A stretch of DNA of 55,907 nucleotides from assembly GCA_938040325.1 (NCBI GenBank), contig CALHXW010000206.1, forward strand, positions 1-55,907. Reading direction: 5' to 3'. Position 1 is the first letter of the stretch. Every line of letters begins with the position of its first letter. This document shows positions 1 through 8,379 of the stretch, in pieces. The notes under the pieces are model-generated. The model had not been told where the DNA came from. It did not search any database and saw nothing but the letters and a program-made list of their open reading frames with translations. The position numbers and the translations under genes were made by a program. This DNA comes from an uncultured bacterium (GTDB lineage: Bacteria > Myxococcota_A > UBA9042 > PHBI01).

Positions 1-555
1 GTTCCCAGTGACGTTGATGACATCCCCGACCTCAAGTTCGCCCGCAAACACGGCATTGTTGAACACCGTCATGCCGCTGTAGGGGCCGCCATTGGGCTCC
101 TGGATGAACATCGTGTCGCCGAAGTTCGCGGTGACAATCACATTAGCGAACTCGACGTAGACGCCAGGCGTTCCCACCGGCTGTGGGTTGAAGTGGTCGG
201 GGCACTGCGGGTCCTGGATGTCGTAGATGTTACGATCACCGCCAGGAGCCGAACAGTTGCCGAAGCTTGCGGTGATATCGGCCGGCGGAATCGATGGCGT
301 GGTGTCCTCGACCGTCGTGTCCACGGGAAGCGTGGTGTCTGCCGGCGGGGTCGTGTCCGTCAGCGCGGTGTCGTCCTCGGTCGCCGTGTCGTCGACCATG
401 CCCGTGTCTTCGACGGCATCGCCTTCCGACCCATCCATGTCGATGACATCGCCCGTTCCGTCACCGGTACCCGTCTCGTCATCTCCACAAGCACCGACGA
501 CAAGTGCCGCCAGGCCAATCGCCAACAATCGACAGTTCCGGGCAGCTCTCAGCAT
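1..555 (-). CDS. Lipoprotein with Asp/Thr-rich linker and OB-fold-like domain (3' end outside the window)
   Basis: The reading frame starts at 555 and is still open at the window edge, so 185 residues are visible and the C-terminus is missing. The ATG is preceded by GAGG six bases upstream. Residues 1-20 form a signal peptide ending in a lipobox (LVVGAC), so the protein is probably anchored in the cell envelope. Residues about 22-85 are a low-complexity linker rich in Asp, Thr, Glu and Pro. From about residue 125 a more ordered segment begins (YVEFANVIVTANF, then MFIQEPNG and LEVGDVINVTG). It resembles the OB-fold-like modules found in secreted nucleases and myxobacterial lipoproteins, but that assignment is tentative. 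The architecture resembles the Cys-rich lipoprotein at 12222-12929. The function is unknown. Confidence 0.7.
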   Translation of the reverse strand, partial: MLRAARNCRLLAIGLAALVVGACGDDETGTGDGTGDVIDMDGSEGDAVEDTGMVDDTATEDDTALTDTTPPADTTLPVDTTVEDTTPSIPPADITASFGNCSAPGGDRNIYDIQDPQCPDHFNPQPVGTPGVYVEFANVIVTANFGDTMFIQEPNGGPYSGMTVFNNAVFAGELEVGDVINVTGN

Positions 556-741
556 CGTCGCCTCTTGCGTTCGCGTGATGGCAGACCTGCTGCCGCGTGC
601 GTCGTTCTAGGGGATGCGTCGCGCTCGGGTCAAGGAGCGAACCACCACTTGTCGGCCATTCGCCGCGCGCGGCCCCACAGACGCGTCACCGAACCCGTCC
701 CGGCGGTGGCCCAGGACCACGCGGACCGAGTCGAGTGACGG

Positions 742-2121
742 CTACTGTAGCGCGTTTAGGTTGACGACCACGTTGCCTGTCGGGCCAGAGCCTTCTCCAC
801 TGTCGGAGAAGAGCACAACGCCACCAGCAACGAGCCCAGCGGTTACCCCACCGACCACGGCCCAAAACCACCACTCGCTGGTGATGCTATCGCCGCCCTT
901 CTCTCCCCCATCCGCGAAGATGGGGTCGTTGGGATCGATGAAGAGATCATCACCGGTGTCGGCACCAAAGACGTTTGCAGCGGGCGGTGCGTCGAGGACG
1001 AGCTCATCCATCGGCGGCGACGGCTCAGCGCCGAGAACCTCGCTCATGAAGCCCTGGAGACTATTGAAAAACTGGTCGTCTTGGGCGACCTGCTTGGCGA
1101 TCCGCTCGGACCCCGAAGCGCTGTGTCGCCATCCCTGAAAGAAGAAGCCCCCGTCGCGCTGACTCACGTCGAGCGCAACCACCGTGTCAGCAACGGTCAT
1201 TCGTTGGAGCGCGGAGAGCTGCTTTTTGGCGCCGGTCCCACCGATCGTACGCTTGAGCTTCTTGAGGTTGGACGCGACAGCGCTCGACGACGGCACGGCT
1301 TCGAGGTCGAAGTGCTGGATGCCGGACTGGCCCGGTAGCACGTCCACAAACATGCCGGAGCGCGTGTACCCGTCGGTCGACGCCTCAACCCAGTGCTTGC
1401 CTGGTGTCAGGCCGGGGATCTCAAGCCCAGGTGCTGCGAAGCCTTTGAACTCGCCGTTGACGCGAATCGCTGCGCCCTCTGGCTCCGTTGTGACCTCAAG
1501 CGCTCCGACACCGCCTTCGTCGCGGGAACGAACAACCTCGCGAAAGGCCCCACGGCTGTCGAGCGTCCACGCATACTCGCCTCCCTGCTGGTCAGACCAC
1601 AGGTTGAGCGACGTGTTGATCGACTCCTGCCCTTCGGCCACGTCGCCCTCCATCACGCGAGCGACGCCAAGGCCTTTCGTTATGCGGGCCGCCAAGCGAC
1701 GGTCAAGACGACCACGATAGCCCTCAAGTGCCTGCTGTGCCCGCTCGAACGACTTCAGCGCGCTCGCCGAGTCCTTGTCGTTGAGCGATCGGTAGCCCGT
1801 CTCGACGTTTGGGCCCGCTTTCTGCTTGAGCGTCACCAAGTCATCGCCGTTGGGGCCAACGGCTCGAACGCCTTCGAGGTTGTCGACCATGTCCCGCATG
1901 GCCTCGCCGAGCGTTGCCGCAATGTCGTTCTGCCCGCTGCTGGAGAGAACGAAGAGCGCAACCTTCTTGTCCCGTGATGGCGCTGCAGCAAAGGCGCTTG
2001 GCGCGCCGAGCTCAAGACTAGGCAGCCCAGCCCACTCAAGCGGCACCATGAGTGTTGCCATGCTTGCGACGAGAAGCCGCGTCGCGAGCGTTCGACGACG
2101 AAAATACATTAGGTTCATCAT
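742..2121 (-). CDS. Exported PEGA-domain protein with C-terminal membrane segment
   Basis: This is a 459-residue protein of unknown specific role, probably envelope-associated. Residues 1-46 look like a signal peptide (Arg-rich start, hydrophobic core, AFAAAP cleavage region). Residues about 100-190 are helical and TPR-like in feel. Residues about 206-275 form a PEGA domain (EVTTEPEGAAIRVNG, then the turn PGLTPGKHWVEAS and GY), a small beta domain common in surface proteins. A single hydrophobic segment lies near residues 415-440 (WWFWAVVGG onward), followed by a short tail. Three ATGs lie close together (2121, 2118, 2109). GAGG sits 2 bases before the first and 5 before the second, so 2118 is an equally good start. 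It begins 11 bp after the Kelch lipoprotein gene and probably shares its transcript. Confidence 0.8.
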   Translation of the reverse strand: MMNLMYFRRRTLATRLLVASMATLMVPLEWAGLPSLELGAPSAFAAAPSRDKKVALFVLSSSGQNDIAATLGEAMRDMVDNLEGVRAVGPNGDDLVTLKQKAGPNVETGYRSLNDKDSASALKSFERAQQALEGYRGRLDRRLAARITKGLGVARVMEGDVAEGQESINTSLNLWSDQQGGEYAWTLDSRGAFREVVRSRDEGGVGALEVTTEPEGAAIRVNGEFKGFAAPGLEIPGLTPGKHWVEASTDGYTRSGMFVDVLPGQSGIQHFDLEAVPSSSAVASNLKKLKRTIGGTGAKKQLSALQRMTVADTVVALDVSQRDGGFFFQGWRHSASGSERIAKQVAQDDQFFNSLQGFMSEVLGAEPSPPMDELVLDAPPAANVFGADTGDDLFIDPNDPIFADGGEKGGDSITSEWWFWAVVGGVTAGLVAGGVVLFSDSGEGSGPTGNVVVNLNALQ

Positions 2122-2132
2122 GACCTCGCGCC

Positions 2133-3842
2133 CTAAGGGACGGGGAGAATGGACGGGGTGAAGATCTCGATGTTGGCGCCGCCGCCAAGCGGATCGGTGA
2201 CGATCGTCTCGCCGCCGATGACGATGACCGAGCCACTCGTGAGCGCCAGAGCTGCATGCCCAACACGGGGCACAAACGCAGCATCAGCGGCCGATGGGAA
2301 CCAGCCGCCAGCAGGCTCGACTGAGAAGTCGAAGAGCATGCTCTTGTTGGTTGCGACGGCGCCGCTCCCCACCATCCCGCCGAGCACCGAGACGTGGCTC
2401 GGTCCGGTCTTCACGGCGGTGTGGAACGCACGCCCAGCCCCAAGACCAGGCACGTGGCGGAAGGTGAAGAGAGGCGTGTCCCCGTCGATGAACGTCAACA
2501 GGTAGGCGCTGTTGTCGGCGGGCGTCTTCAGCTCGCCACCGGAGACAGGTGCGCCGCCCGTGAGCAAGAAGCGCTTGTTGCCGAGCGGCGTCATCGCGTG
2601 GAAGTACGTGAAGTCGGGCGCTGTTAGGTTGGTCTCATCGGCCGCGCCGAAGACAGCTCGCTCGAACGAACCGTTAACCGACTCTCGTTGCTGACCGGAC
2701 TGGGTGAAGACTTCCGCCCAGCGCGGCGGGCTACCGACTTCGTTCTGCGGCACCGAACCACCCCACACGAGCAGTCGGCTGAGTCCCTCGTCGGTCTCCT
2801 CCAGGAAGGTGAGCGAGTGCCCGGCGCGGTAGTAGAAGCTGGCGAAGTTGCCGGGAAGATCCAACAACCCACCGTTGCCGCCATTGTCTTCGGGATCAAA
2901 GATCTCGACCTCGCGGTACCCAACGTCCGTGTCCGAGATCGGCCACGGACCGCCACCGGTGACGACAGCCGTGCCGTCGGTCAGCGCGTGGGCCTTCGGG
3001 AAAGCCCTTGGAAGCCGCATCGTCTCGGTGCCGCGCGCGAAGGTCTCGGTCACGGTGTCGAACACGACGTAGTCATCGAGCGCCTTGGACGCGTCGAACA
3101 CGAACGGGAACGCCGCGCCACTGTCGATCGCCAGCTCCGTCATGCCGCCAACGATGAGCACTTTCTCGTCTCTCGGTAGGTAGACCATCGCGTGGCCTGC
3201 ACGACCTGCGCCCGCCCCCATGCTGCCCACGCTCCGGATAGCGCCCGTCCGGGAATCGAAGATGAAGCCCTGGTCGCTCGGCGCGCTCAGCGCAGTTGCG
3301 CTCGACGCAGTGAAGCCGCCTGTGATGAGCACGTCGCCGTTGCCGAGCCGAACCGCCGCAGGGAACATGGTGTTCGTCATGGTCTGCGGGCTCGGCACGC
3401 AGTTCATCGCTCCGCGCTTGGTGAGCAGCAGGTCGACGTTGTTGTCGGTGTTACGCCGGATCGTGACGTCGGTCTGACGAGCGTGCCACTCGCTGGTGCT
3501 TCCGCTTGCGAGCAACGTGACCTCACGGTCGGGCCCCTCGATGACGTTGGCAATCGTGAGCGACGTGGCGCCGTCGAGGGAGCGGGACGTGCGAGCGAGA
3601 CGTGTCTGCTCGCCCGTCTCGACGTCGGGCCCGGTCACTTCGATGGTCACGCGAGAGATATCGGTGAACGGGTTGGTCCCCTGGATGGGTGTGGTGGGGT
3701 CGCCGCAAGCAGTCCCCGTCAGCGCGCGGACCGTGAAGCCCATAGGCGCCTCAGCCGGCGGGTCGTTGTCGCAACCCACAAACCCGACACACATGAGCCC
3801 AACAGCGCCCATCCAAGCAGTCATTTTCAATGCACTAACCAT
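2133..3842 (-). CDS. Kelch-repeat lipoprotein
   Basis: The chosen ATG at 3842 has a GAGGAA ribosome site six bases upstream and gives a compact lipoprotein signal peptide (lipobox FVGC, Cys24). The longer frame from 3911 would bury that signal, so I reject it. The mature protein of about 545 residues has an N-terminal beta domain (to about residue 145). From about residue 160 it has roughly seven Kelch-type blades, each with a Gly-Gly pair after a hydrophobic strand (DVLITGG, KVLIVGG, TAVVTGG, RLLVWGG, RFLLTGG, VSVLGG, VIVIGG). This predicts a beta-propeller on the outer or periplasmic face of the membrane. Kelch propellers usually bind proteins or sugars. I see no oxidase-specific residues and do not claim catalysis. 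It is upstream of and probably co-transcribed with the PEGA protein. Confidence 0.85.
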   Translation of the reverse strand: MVSALKMTAWMGAVGLMCVGFVGCDNDPPAEAPMGFTVRALTGTACGDPTTPIQGTNPFTDISRVTIEVTGPDVETGEQTRLARTSRSLDGATSLTIANVIEGPDREVTLLASGSTSEWHARQTDVTIRRNTDNNVDLLLTKRGAMNCVPSPQTMTNTMFPAAVRLGNGDVLITGGFTASSATALSAPSDQGFIFDSRTGAIRSVGSMGAGAGRAGHAMVYLPRDEKVLIVGGMTELAIDSGAAFPFVFDASKALDDYVVFDTVTETFARGTETMRLPRAFPKAHALTDGTAVVTGGGPWPISDTDVGYREVEIFDPEDNGGNGGLLDLPGNFASFYYRAGHSLTFLEETDEGLSRLLVWGGSVPQNEVGSPPRWAEVFTQSGQQRESVNGSFERAVFGAADETNLTAPDFTYFHAMTPLGNKRFLLTGGAPVSGGELKTPADNSAYLLTFIDGDTPLFTFRHVPGLGAGRAFHTAVKTGPSHVSVLGGMVGSGAVATNKSMLFDFSVEPAGGWFPSAADAAFVPRVGHAALALTSGSVIVIGGETIVTDPLGGGANIEIFTPSILPVP

Positions 3843-3938
3843 CGATTTCCTCGGATCATGCTCAGCCAGTGTCGACGGTGTCGCCAACATGGGAGAGCCA
3901 TAGTGTGCCAAGCCGCGTGACTCGGCGCGCCAATGTTT

Positions 3939-4508
3939 TTACGGCGTGTAGAAAATCACTTTCCAGCTGCCGTCCGCCTGCTTGCCAAATGTAATGGGCG
4001 GGTTCGATTTTTTCGGATCGTTGCTCTGGATGAAGATCTTGAGCTCGCTATCGTTCTTCTTGCGCCGCTCACACACCCGAAAGACCGTGCCGTCAGCTTG
4101 GTCGGCCGCCAGGTACTTCTTCACGTGCTTACGTGCTCGGGGCCAGTACTGCTTCTTCGCCCAGTCGCGCTTCACCTTAGTCTGGTCGAAGTGCGCGTAG
4201 AACTTCTCGAAGCCAGCCTCAGCGTCCTCCATCTGTGACGCGTCGAGCAGATCCTTGATGATGGCTTCCGGCGAGTTCGCTGTTGGGTCGACGATCGTGT
4301 CGTTGGCTTCACAACGCGGATCGATGTCGATCTTCTCCGTACCGGAGTGAGACGTCGGCAAGCCGAGGCCCTTCTCGGCCTGCTCTTCACTCAGGTTTGT
4401 GCGCTTGTTGTCACAACCGCTCACCATCAAGCCCAACACCAGCGCCGCCGCGAGGGCATGGTGGGTGTAGCGGGCAATCCATTCAGTATTGTAGCGCGAG
4501 TCTTTCAT
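3939..4508 (-). CDS. Small lipoprotein of unknown function
   Basis: This is a 189-residue protein. The ATG at 4508 gives a typical lipoprotein signal peptide with a hydrophobic stretch ending in LMVSGC. A longer frame from 4703 adds a Pro/Ser-rich leader that overlaps the divergent MBL-fold gene, and is rejected. The mature part is charged and helical around DLLDASQMEDAEAGFEKF. A positively charged middle follows (KRDWAKKQYWPRARKHVKKYL), then a C-terminal strand region ending GSWKVIFYTP. The ending resembles small periplasmic domains of the DUF4878 or NTF2-like kind, but I cannot assign it. No convincing Shine-Dalgarno sequence precedes the ATG. It lies 96 bp upstream of the Kelch lipoprotein. 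Confidence 0.7.
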   Translation of the reverse strand: MKDSRYNTEWIARYTHHALAAALVLGLMVSGCDNKRTNLSEEQAEKGLGLPTSHSGTEKIDIDPRCEANDTIVDPTANSPEAIIKDLLDASQMEDAEAGFEKFYAHFDQTKVKRDWAKKQYWPRARKHVKKYLAADQADGTVFRVCERRKKNDSELKIFIQSNDPKKSNPPITFGKQADGSWKVIFYTP

Positions 4509-4623
4509 CGGCAGCGTTCTACCATGAGGCCTCTGAGGCTTACAAGACGCGCCAGGCGGGTCCGGCACGAAGGGCGAAACCTTTTCGGTGGACGCGCGAT
4601 CCCCGGCGCGAGAGATTCCGCAC

Positions 4624-5517
4624 ATGGAAGATGGATTGGATGCACCAGTGCCGCGCCTCCAAGCGGGCGACGTGACGCTTGATGGCTTCTCACTCGGCGG
4701 CATCGAGACTTACGTCATCGCGCCCCAGTGGAAGATTGCGTTTGATGTCGGGCGCGGGCGACGCGCGCTCCTCAAGACCGACACGATTGCGATCACTCAC
4801 ACACACCTCGACCATGTCGGCGGACTGCCGTACCTGCTCGCAATGCGTCAGCTCTACGGAATGAAGCCTCCCAGAGTCATCGTGCCCGCCCAGATGGCGA
4901 CGACGCTACGCGACATGCTCGACGCCTGGGTGCCACTCCAGCGCTACCCGATGAACTGCGAGATCATCGAAGCCCATGCGGGGGAACGCATCCCCCTGCG
5001 GCGCGGGACGTTTGTTGAGCCGTTTCGAACCTACCACCCGGTGCCGTCCAACGGTTACAAGGTCGTGGAGGTCGTCGACAAGCTCAAGCCCGAGCTGCTC
5101 GGGCTTCCCGGACGCGAGATCGCCGCTCGGAAGGCTGCAGGCGAGGCCATCACGGTCGCAACGGAGCGTGTGCGCTTTGCGGTGACCGGCGACACGCTGC
5201 CGGAGGTCCTCGACAAGTCACCGGAGATTGGCGAGGCCGAGGTCCTGCTCATCGAGTGCACATTCCTCGACGACCGCAAGTCACTAGAGAACGCGCGCGC
5301 AGGCGGCCACATCCACCTCGCCGAGCTCTTGCCGCGAGCCAGCGTGCTCAAGAACCAACACGTCGTGGTCAGTCACTTCAGCCAGCTCTACCGGCCAGCG
5401 GAGGTCGCTGAGCGACTGCGTCCCTTGGCAGACGCGATCGACGGCCAGGTCCACGGGCTCGCGATGGGCCCGCGGGCGGAGATCCCGGTGGTCGTCAAGA
5501 GCACGTCGGCAAGCTGA
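4624..5517 (+). CDS. Metallo-beta-lactamase-fold hydrolase, ribonuclease Z-like
   Basis: This 297-residue protein has the metal-binding signature THTHLDHVGG (His59, His61, Asp63, His64 counting from 4624). Downstream candidate ligands are the Asp in VTGDTLPE and the His in VVSHFSQLY. The arrangement and the single-domain length fit the RNase Z/ElaC-like branch of the MBL fold, which includes tRNA 3'-endonucleases and small-molecule phosphodiesterases. I do not see the long exosite arm of canonical tRNase Z, so the substrate is uncertain. The ATG at 4624 is preferred over the in-frame ATG at 4588, because 4588 lacks a ribosome site while GAGAG lies about eight bases before 4624. The gene is divergent from the small lipoprotein and convergent with the PilZ-like gene; a CTAG-bounded repeat separates the latter pair. 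Confidence 0.8.
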   Translation: MEDGLDAPVPRLQAGDVTLDGFSLGGIETYVIAPQWKIAFDVGRGRRALLKTDTIAITHTHLDHVGGLPYLLAMRQLYGMKPPRVIVPAQMATTLRDMLDAWVPLQRYPMNCEIIEAHAGERIPLRRGTFVEPFRTYHPVPSNGYKVVEVVDKLKPELLGLPGREIAARKAAGEAITVATERVRFAVTGDTLPEVLDKSPEIGEAEVLLIECTFLDDRKSLENARAGGHIHLAELLPRASVLKNQHVVVSHFSQLYRPAEVAERLRPLADAIDGQVHGLAMGPRAEIPVVVKSTSAS

Positions 5518-5531
5518 GCGGTGCTCTCGCT

Positions 5532-5605
5532 CTAGCAGCGTGCCGGAAAATGCCGAGGGCAACGCCAAAGCCGCAGCCGGAAAAAGCGTTTGTTTTCTTG
5601 GCTAG
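5532..5605. repeat. Short CTAG-bounded element, hybrid of families A and B
   Basis: This 74-bp element has CTAG at both ends (5532-5535 and 5602-5605). Read from the right on the minus strand it begins with a family A end (CTAGCCAAGAAAACAAACGC) followed by the family A motif TTTCCGGCTGCGGCTTTGGCG. Its other end (CTAGCAGCGTGCCGG) looks like the family B end seen at 49441. It lies between two convergent genes, and the right CTAG contains the TAG stop of the PilZ-like gene. It looks like a short deletion derivative or hybrid. Confidence 0.65.
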
Positions 5606-5919
5606 TAGCCCGACGCTGTCGCTTCGGTCGCCAAGTGCGACTCAAGCGTTCGGCGGTGGTCGGGAAAGAGATGCACGTAGCGCACAGAGAGCCAACCGCT
5701 CCCCAGGCCGACGACCTCTGCCAGAGGCCGAACCATCCCCAGCGGTGTGTTCAGCTCGACCCAGACGTGGTCGCCCTCGGCAAAGCCGGTGTCCGCGTTG
5801 AGAACCGCACCGCGGTAGCCGATGCGCGTTGCGTGGGCCTCGATCGGTGGGTGGGCGCCTACGATCCGTGCCCCGATTCCTGCGACACTTGGACTGATCT
5901 CGGCAATTGCGACACTCAT
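5602..5919 (-). CDS. Small PilZ-like protein
   Basis: This is a 105-residue protein. The ATG at 5919 is chosen because a strong GGGAGGA ribosome site lies three to four bases upstream. A longer open frame to 6171 has no such site. The sequence reads like a PilZ beta barrel: ISPSVAGIGARIVG, then AEGDHVWVELNTPLG, PLAEVVGL, LSVRYVHLFPDHRRTLESHL. PilZ domains often bind cyclic di-GMP through an N-terminal RxxxR and a D/NxSxxG motif. The arginine pair is absent here and the second motif is only partial, so it may not bind the nucleotide. The assignment rests on overall pattern only. Its stop codon lies in the CTAG of an adjoining repeat. Confidence 0.55.
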   Translation of the reverse strand: MSVAIAEISPSVAGIGARIVGAHPPIEAHATRIGYRGAVLNADTGFAEGDHVWVELNTPLGMVRPLAEVVGLGSGWLSVRYVHLFPDHRRTLESHLATEATASGY

Positions 5920-6131
5920 ACTTCCTCCCAGAGCAATGACTTCGACGTCATCGACCATCAGGGACGCAGGATCGGCCGTCCAAAAATCAGGTGCTCTTTT
6001 TTTGGCCGTCCGTATGAGAGCGCACGACGCCTGCAGTCGCTCGAACGGCAACGCCTCTATCCGGGGGCTGACACTCGTCACGGAGTGGCGATGATGAACT
6101 CGCAGCGCGCGCAATGGGTTGCCGCACCCTG

Positions 6132-6812
6132 CTAGATGCGAAGGAGCTGACGGACCCGGCGCTCGTCCCAACCAACGACTGCGCTGTTGTTGACGAAGAG
6201 AATCGGCACGCCCTGTAGCTGCGAACGCGGCACGCCTGCCTTCTTGGCGAGGCGCTCAAGCTCTGGCATCGCTTTGCTGCGCTCCTTCTCGATGTCGTAG
6301 ATGACCATCGGGACCTTGAGCTTCGCGAAGAACTTCTTGGCGGTCTTGCAGGGTCCACACCACTCGGTCGAGAACATGACGACGTCTGCGCCGGCAGCCC
6401 CACCCGGCCCCTTTGCAACCCCGCTACTAGCTGCTCGCACCTTGAACGAAAACCCTGCCTGCGGCCTGCTCGTTGCAGGCAGTCCGCCAGACAGGTCGAC
6501 CACATGGTCCCAGCCTGCCGGCGGTGGAGCGTTTGTATCAAAGGCCACGACCCGCTTCCGCGCGGCCTCAGGCACGTCTTCGAGCGTCACGGCGGTCTCG
6601 ACGGCACCGGACGCGGGGTCGAGGTAACGCAGCAAGAGCCCTTCGCGGGCGCTGTCGATCGTGATGGGTGGCGGCATCGTAGTGACAGCCGTGATGCTCG
6701 GTGCCGGCGTCTCTGGCGCGTCGCTCTCGCCACAGCCAGCGGCTATCACCACACAGAACGCCACCGCTGTTGTCAGCGCTCGCGTCATTCGTTGCTTGCT
6801 CGCGACCTTCAT
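6132..6812 (-). CDS. Thioredoxin-fold lipoprotein with WCGPC motif
   Basis: From 6812 the product is 226 residues: a signal peptide with lipobox VIAAGC (Cys27), a Pro/Thr-rich stretch, a conserved-looking domain at about residues 50-125, then a thioredoxin/glutaredoxin fold with FSTEWCGPC near residue 151 and a cis-Pro region (GVPILFVN). It is probably a periplasmic or outer-membrane disulfide oxidoreductase. An ATG at 6854 overlaps the stop of the upstream fructosamine-kinase-like gene and could allow translational coupling, but it adds a 14-residue acidic leader that would spoil the signal peptide; 6788 is also possible. Context suggests it is the last gene of an operon with the kinase and the low-molecular-weight phosphatase. 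Confidence 0.8.
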   Translation of the reverse strand: MKVASKQRMTRALTTAVAFCVVIAAGCGESDAPETPAPSITAVTTMPPPITIDSAREGLLLRYLDPASGAVETAVTLEDVPEAARKRVVAFDTNAPPPAGWDHVVDLSGGLPATSRPQAGFSFKVRAASSGVAKGPGGAAGADVVMFSTEWCGPCKTAKKFFAKLKVPMVIYDIEKERSKAMPELERLAKKAGVPRSQLQGVPILFVNNSAVVGWDERRVRQLLRI

Positions 6813-6846
6813 CCTGCGCGCCTCGCTACTCTCATGCTCCGCTTGC

Positions 6847-7698
6847 TCATCCATACTTGGTGAGAACGGTGTCGACCTCGTTCAAGTACCCTCCGAAGAT
6901 ACGCGCGTGGACGAGCAACGTATAGAGATTCAAGATCTCAAAGCGTGCATCTTGCTCCGGCTGCGCCTCTCCAGCCACCTCGGCGTAGGCGCGATAGAAT
7001 CGCTCGTCGAAGCCGCCCCAGTGTCGCGTCATCGCGAGATCGATCTCTGGGTGCCCAAAGTAGACCGCAGGATCGATAAACCAGGGACAGCCGAGACGAT
7101 CGGCCATGAGGTTGCCAGACCACAAGTCGCCGTGGAGCAAGGCAGGTCCGCCATCGGGCTCGGGTAGCCAGCGCTCGAAGTCGAAACGGTCGAGCTTCCG
7201 CTTGAGCCGCGTCGGCAGGATGTCGTCGAAGACCCGCAAGCGCTTGTGAACGAAGAACTCGCGCCAGCCCCAGCCGTCTGCGCAGCGATTGTCTTGCGGG
7301 ATCGAGCCGATCACGTTCTGGCGCTCTAGGCCGCTTCGCTCGCCGCGACACGCGTGGAGCCGTGCGAGTGCTCGACCCGCCTCCTCAAACATGGGGCCTG
7401 TCCGTGCCCCGGGCGTCACCGCAGGCAGCGCTAACCAGGAAACAGGCGCGCCGTCGTGGTGGGCGATGACATCCGGGACACGCACCGTCGCGGTTGCGCG
7501 CAAGCGGGCTAGACCGTCCACCTCGGCGGCAAAGAACCCCGGGGGAGCGCCCTGGTGCCACTTCACGAACACCCGCTGCCCAGCGATCGCCACCAGCGCG
7601 GAGGTGTTGATCGTGCCGCCGCCGAGGTAGCGCGCATCGTGAACCGGAGCGCCAAGAACCTGCTCGAGGCCTGCCGCGACCACGACAGGCAGCCTCAT
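6847..7698 (-). CDS. Fructosamine/ketosamine 3-kinase family protein
   Basis: This 283-residue protein has the length and motifs of the family: GGGTINTSALV near the ATP loop, VFVKWHQ with the likely ATP lysine, the catalytic-loop sequence LLHGDLWSGNL, and FIDPAVYFGHPEIDLA for metal binding and the family signature. Family members phosphorylate ketosamine adducts on glycated lysines, which makes the sugar leave; many bacterial ones prefer ribulosamines or erythrulosamines. The ATG overlaps the phosphatase stop by 4 bp (ATGA at 7695-7698), so the two proteins are probably made together. That partnership fits deglycation: low-molecular-weight phosphatases can act on ribulosamine 5-phosphates. 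Confidence 0.9.
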   Translation of the reverse strand: MRLPVVVAAGLEQVLGAPVHDARYLGGGTINTSALVAIAGQRVFVKWHQGAPPGFFAAEVDGLARLRATATVRVPDVIAHHDGAPVSWLALPAVTPGARTGPMFEEAGRALARLHACRGERSGLERQNVIGSIPQDNRCADGWGWREFFVHKRLRVFDDILPTRLKRKLDRFDFERWLPEPDGGPALLHGDLWSGNLMADRLGCPWFIDPAVYFGHPEIDLAMTRHWGGFDERFYRAYAEVAGEAQPEQDARFEILNLYTLLVHARIFGGYLNEVDTVLTKYG

Positions 7699-8165
7699 GA
7701 CGCAGCGACCACGTCGTCGAGCAAGCCGTCGGTTCCTTCGACCAACAACCTGTACACGTGGTCGAAGCCGCCAGGACCGCCGTAGTAGGGGTCGGGAACG
7801 TCGTCTCCATGGCCATCCACATAGTCCATCAGACGAACGCAGCGTGCGGTCTGCGTTGCGGGAGCTCGCTGACGGATCGTCGCTTCGTTGTCGCGATCCA
7901 TCGCGACGATCCAGTCAAACCCCGTGTAGTCTGCGGGGGCTAACTGTCGAGCGCGTTGACGACTGATGTCGAGACCGTTTTTCGCCGCGGTTGCGACGCT
8001 GCGCGGATCGGGCGGGTTGCCGACGTGCCATGCTCCGGTGCCGCAGGAGTCGACGTCCACATCGACGCCGCGCGCCGCGGCTTTCGCCCGAAACACCCCC
8101 TCGGCAAGCGGCGAACGACAGATGTTTCCGAGGCAGACGAAGAGGACACGGGGCGAGTTGCTCAT
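7695..8165 (-). CDS. Low-molecular-weight protein tyrosine phosphatase family
   Basis: This 156-residue protein begins almost directly with the CX5R phosphate loop (VCLGNICRS, Cys11 and Arg17) and has the acid-loop motif DPYYGG near residue 130, both diagnostic. The ATG at 8165 is chosen because it starts the family-typical N-terminus; the frame extends to 8216 without a better start. It is first in a minus-strand cluster and overlaps the fructosamine-kinase-like gene by 4 bp. Family members dephosphorylate phosphotyrosine or, in some bacteria, ribulosamine 5-phosphate. The neighbour favours the second role here, but that is inference. Confidence 0.92.
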   Translation of the reverse strand: MSNSPRVLFVCLGNICRSPLAEGVFRAKAAARGVDVDVDSCGTGAWHVGNPPDPRSVATAAKNGLDISRQRARQLAPADYTGFDWIVAMDRDNEATIRQRAPATQTARCVRLMDYVDGHGDDVPDPYYGGPGGFDHVYRLLVEGTDGLLDDVVAAS

Positions 8166-8379
8166 GGCGGGATTGTCGGGACGGCCACTGACGCCGTCAA
8201 GCGCCCACCACATCACACCGATGGCAGCGACACGGGATGTCCCGCCTTGCTCTTGGCCGCAGTCTGGTCAGAATGCCTGTCACCAGCGTCTGCGCAATAT
8301 CGTCCAAGCGTCCCGAGCGTCGTGCTAGGACAGTCGCGCTAGATGCCCCACATCAACCGAGGAAAGGAGCACCGCCACC

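Noticed and set aside
6132-6135. CTAG with a TAG stop at the end of the thioredoxin-fold lipoprotein gene, followed on the minus strand by CAGGGTGCGG
   Set aside because: It resembles a family B end for seven bases only; no matching inverted end was found in the following 215 bp, so I do not call an element.
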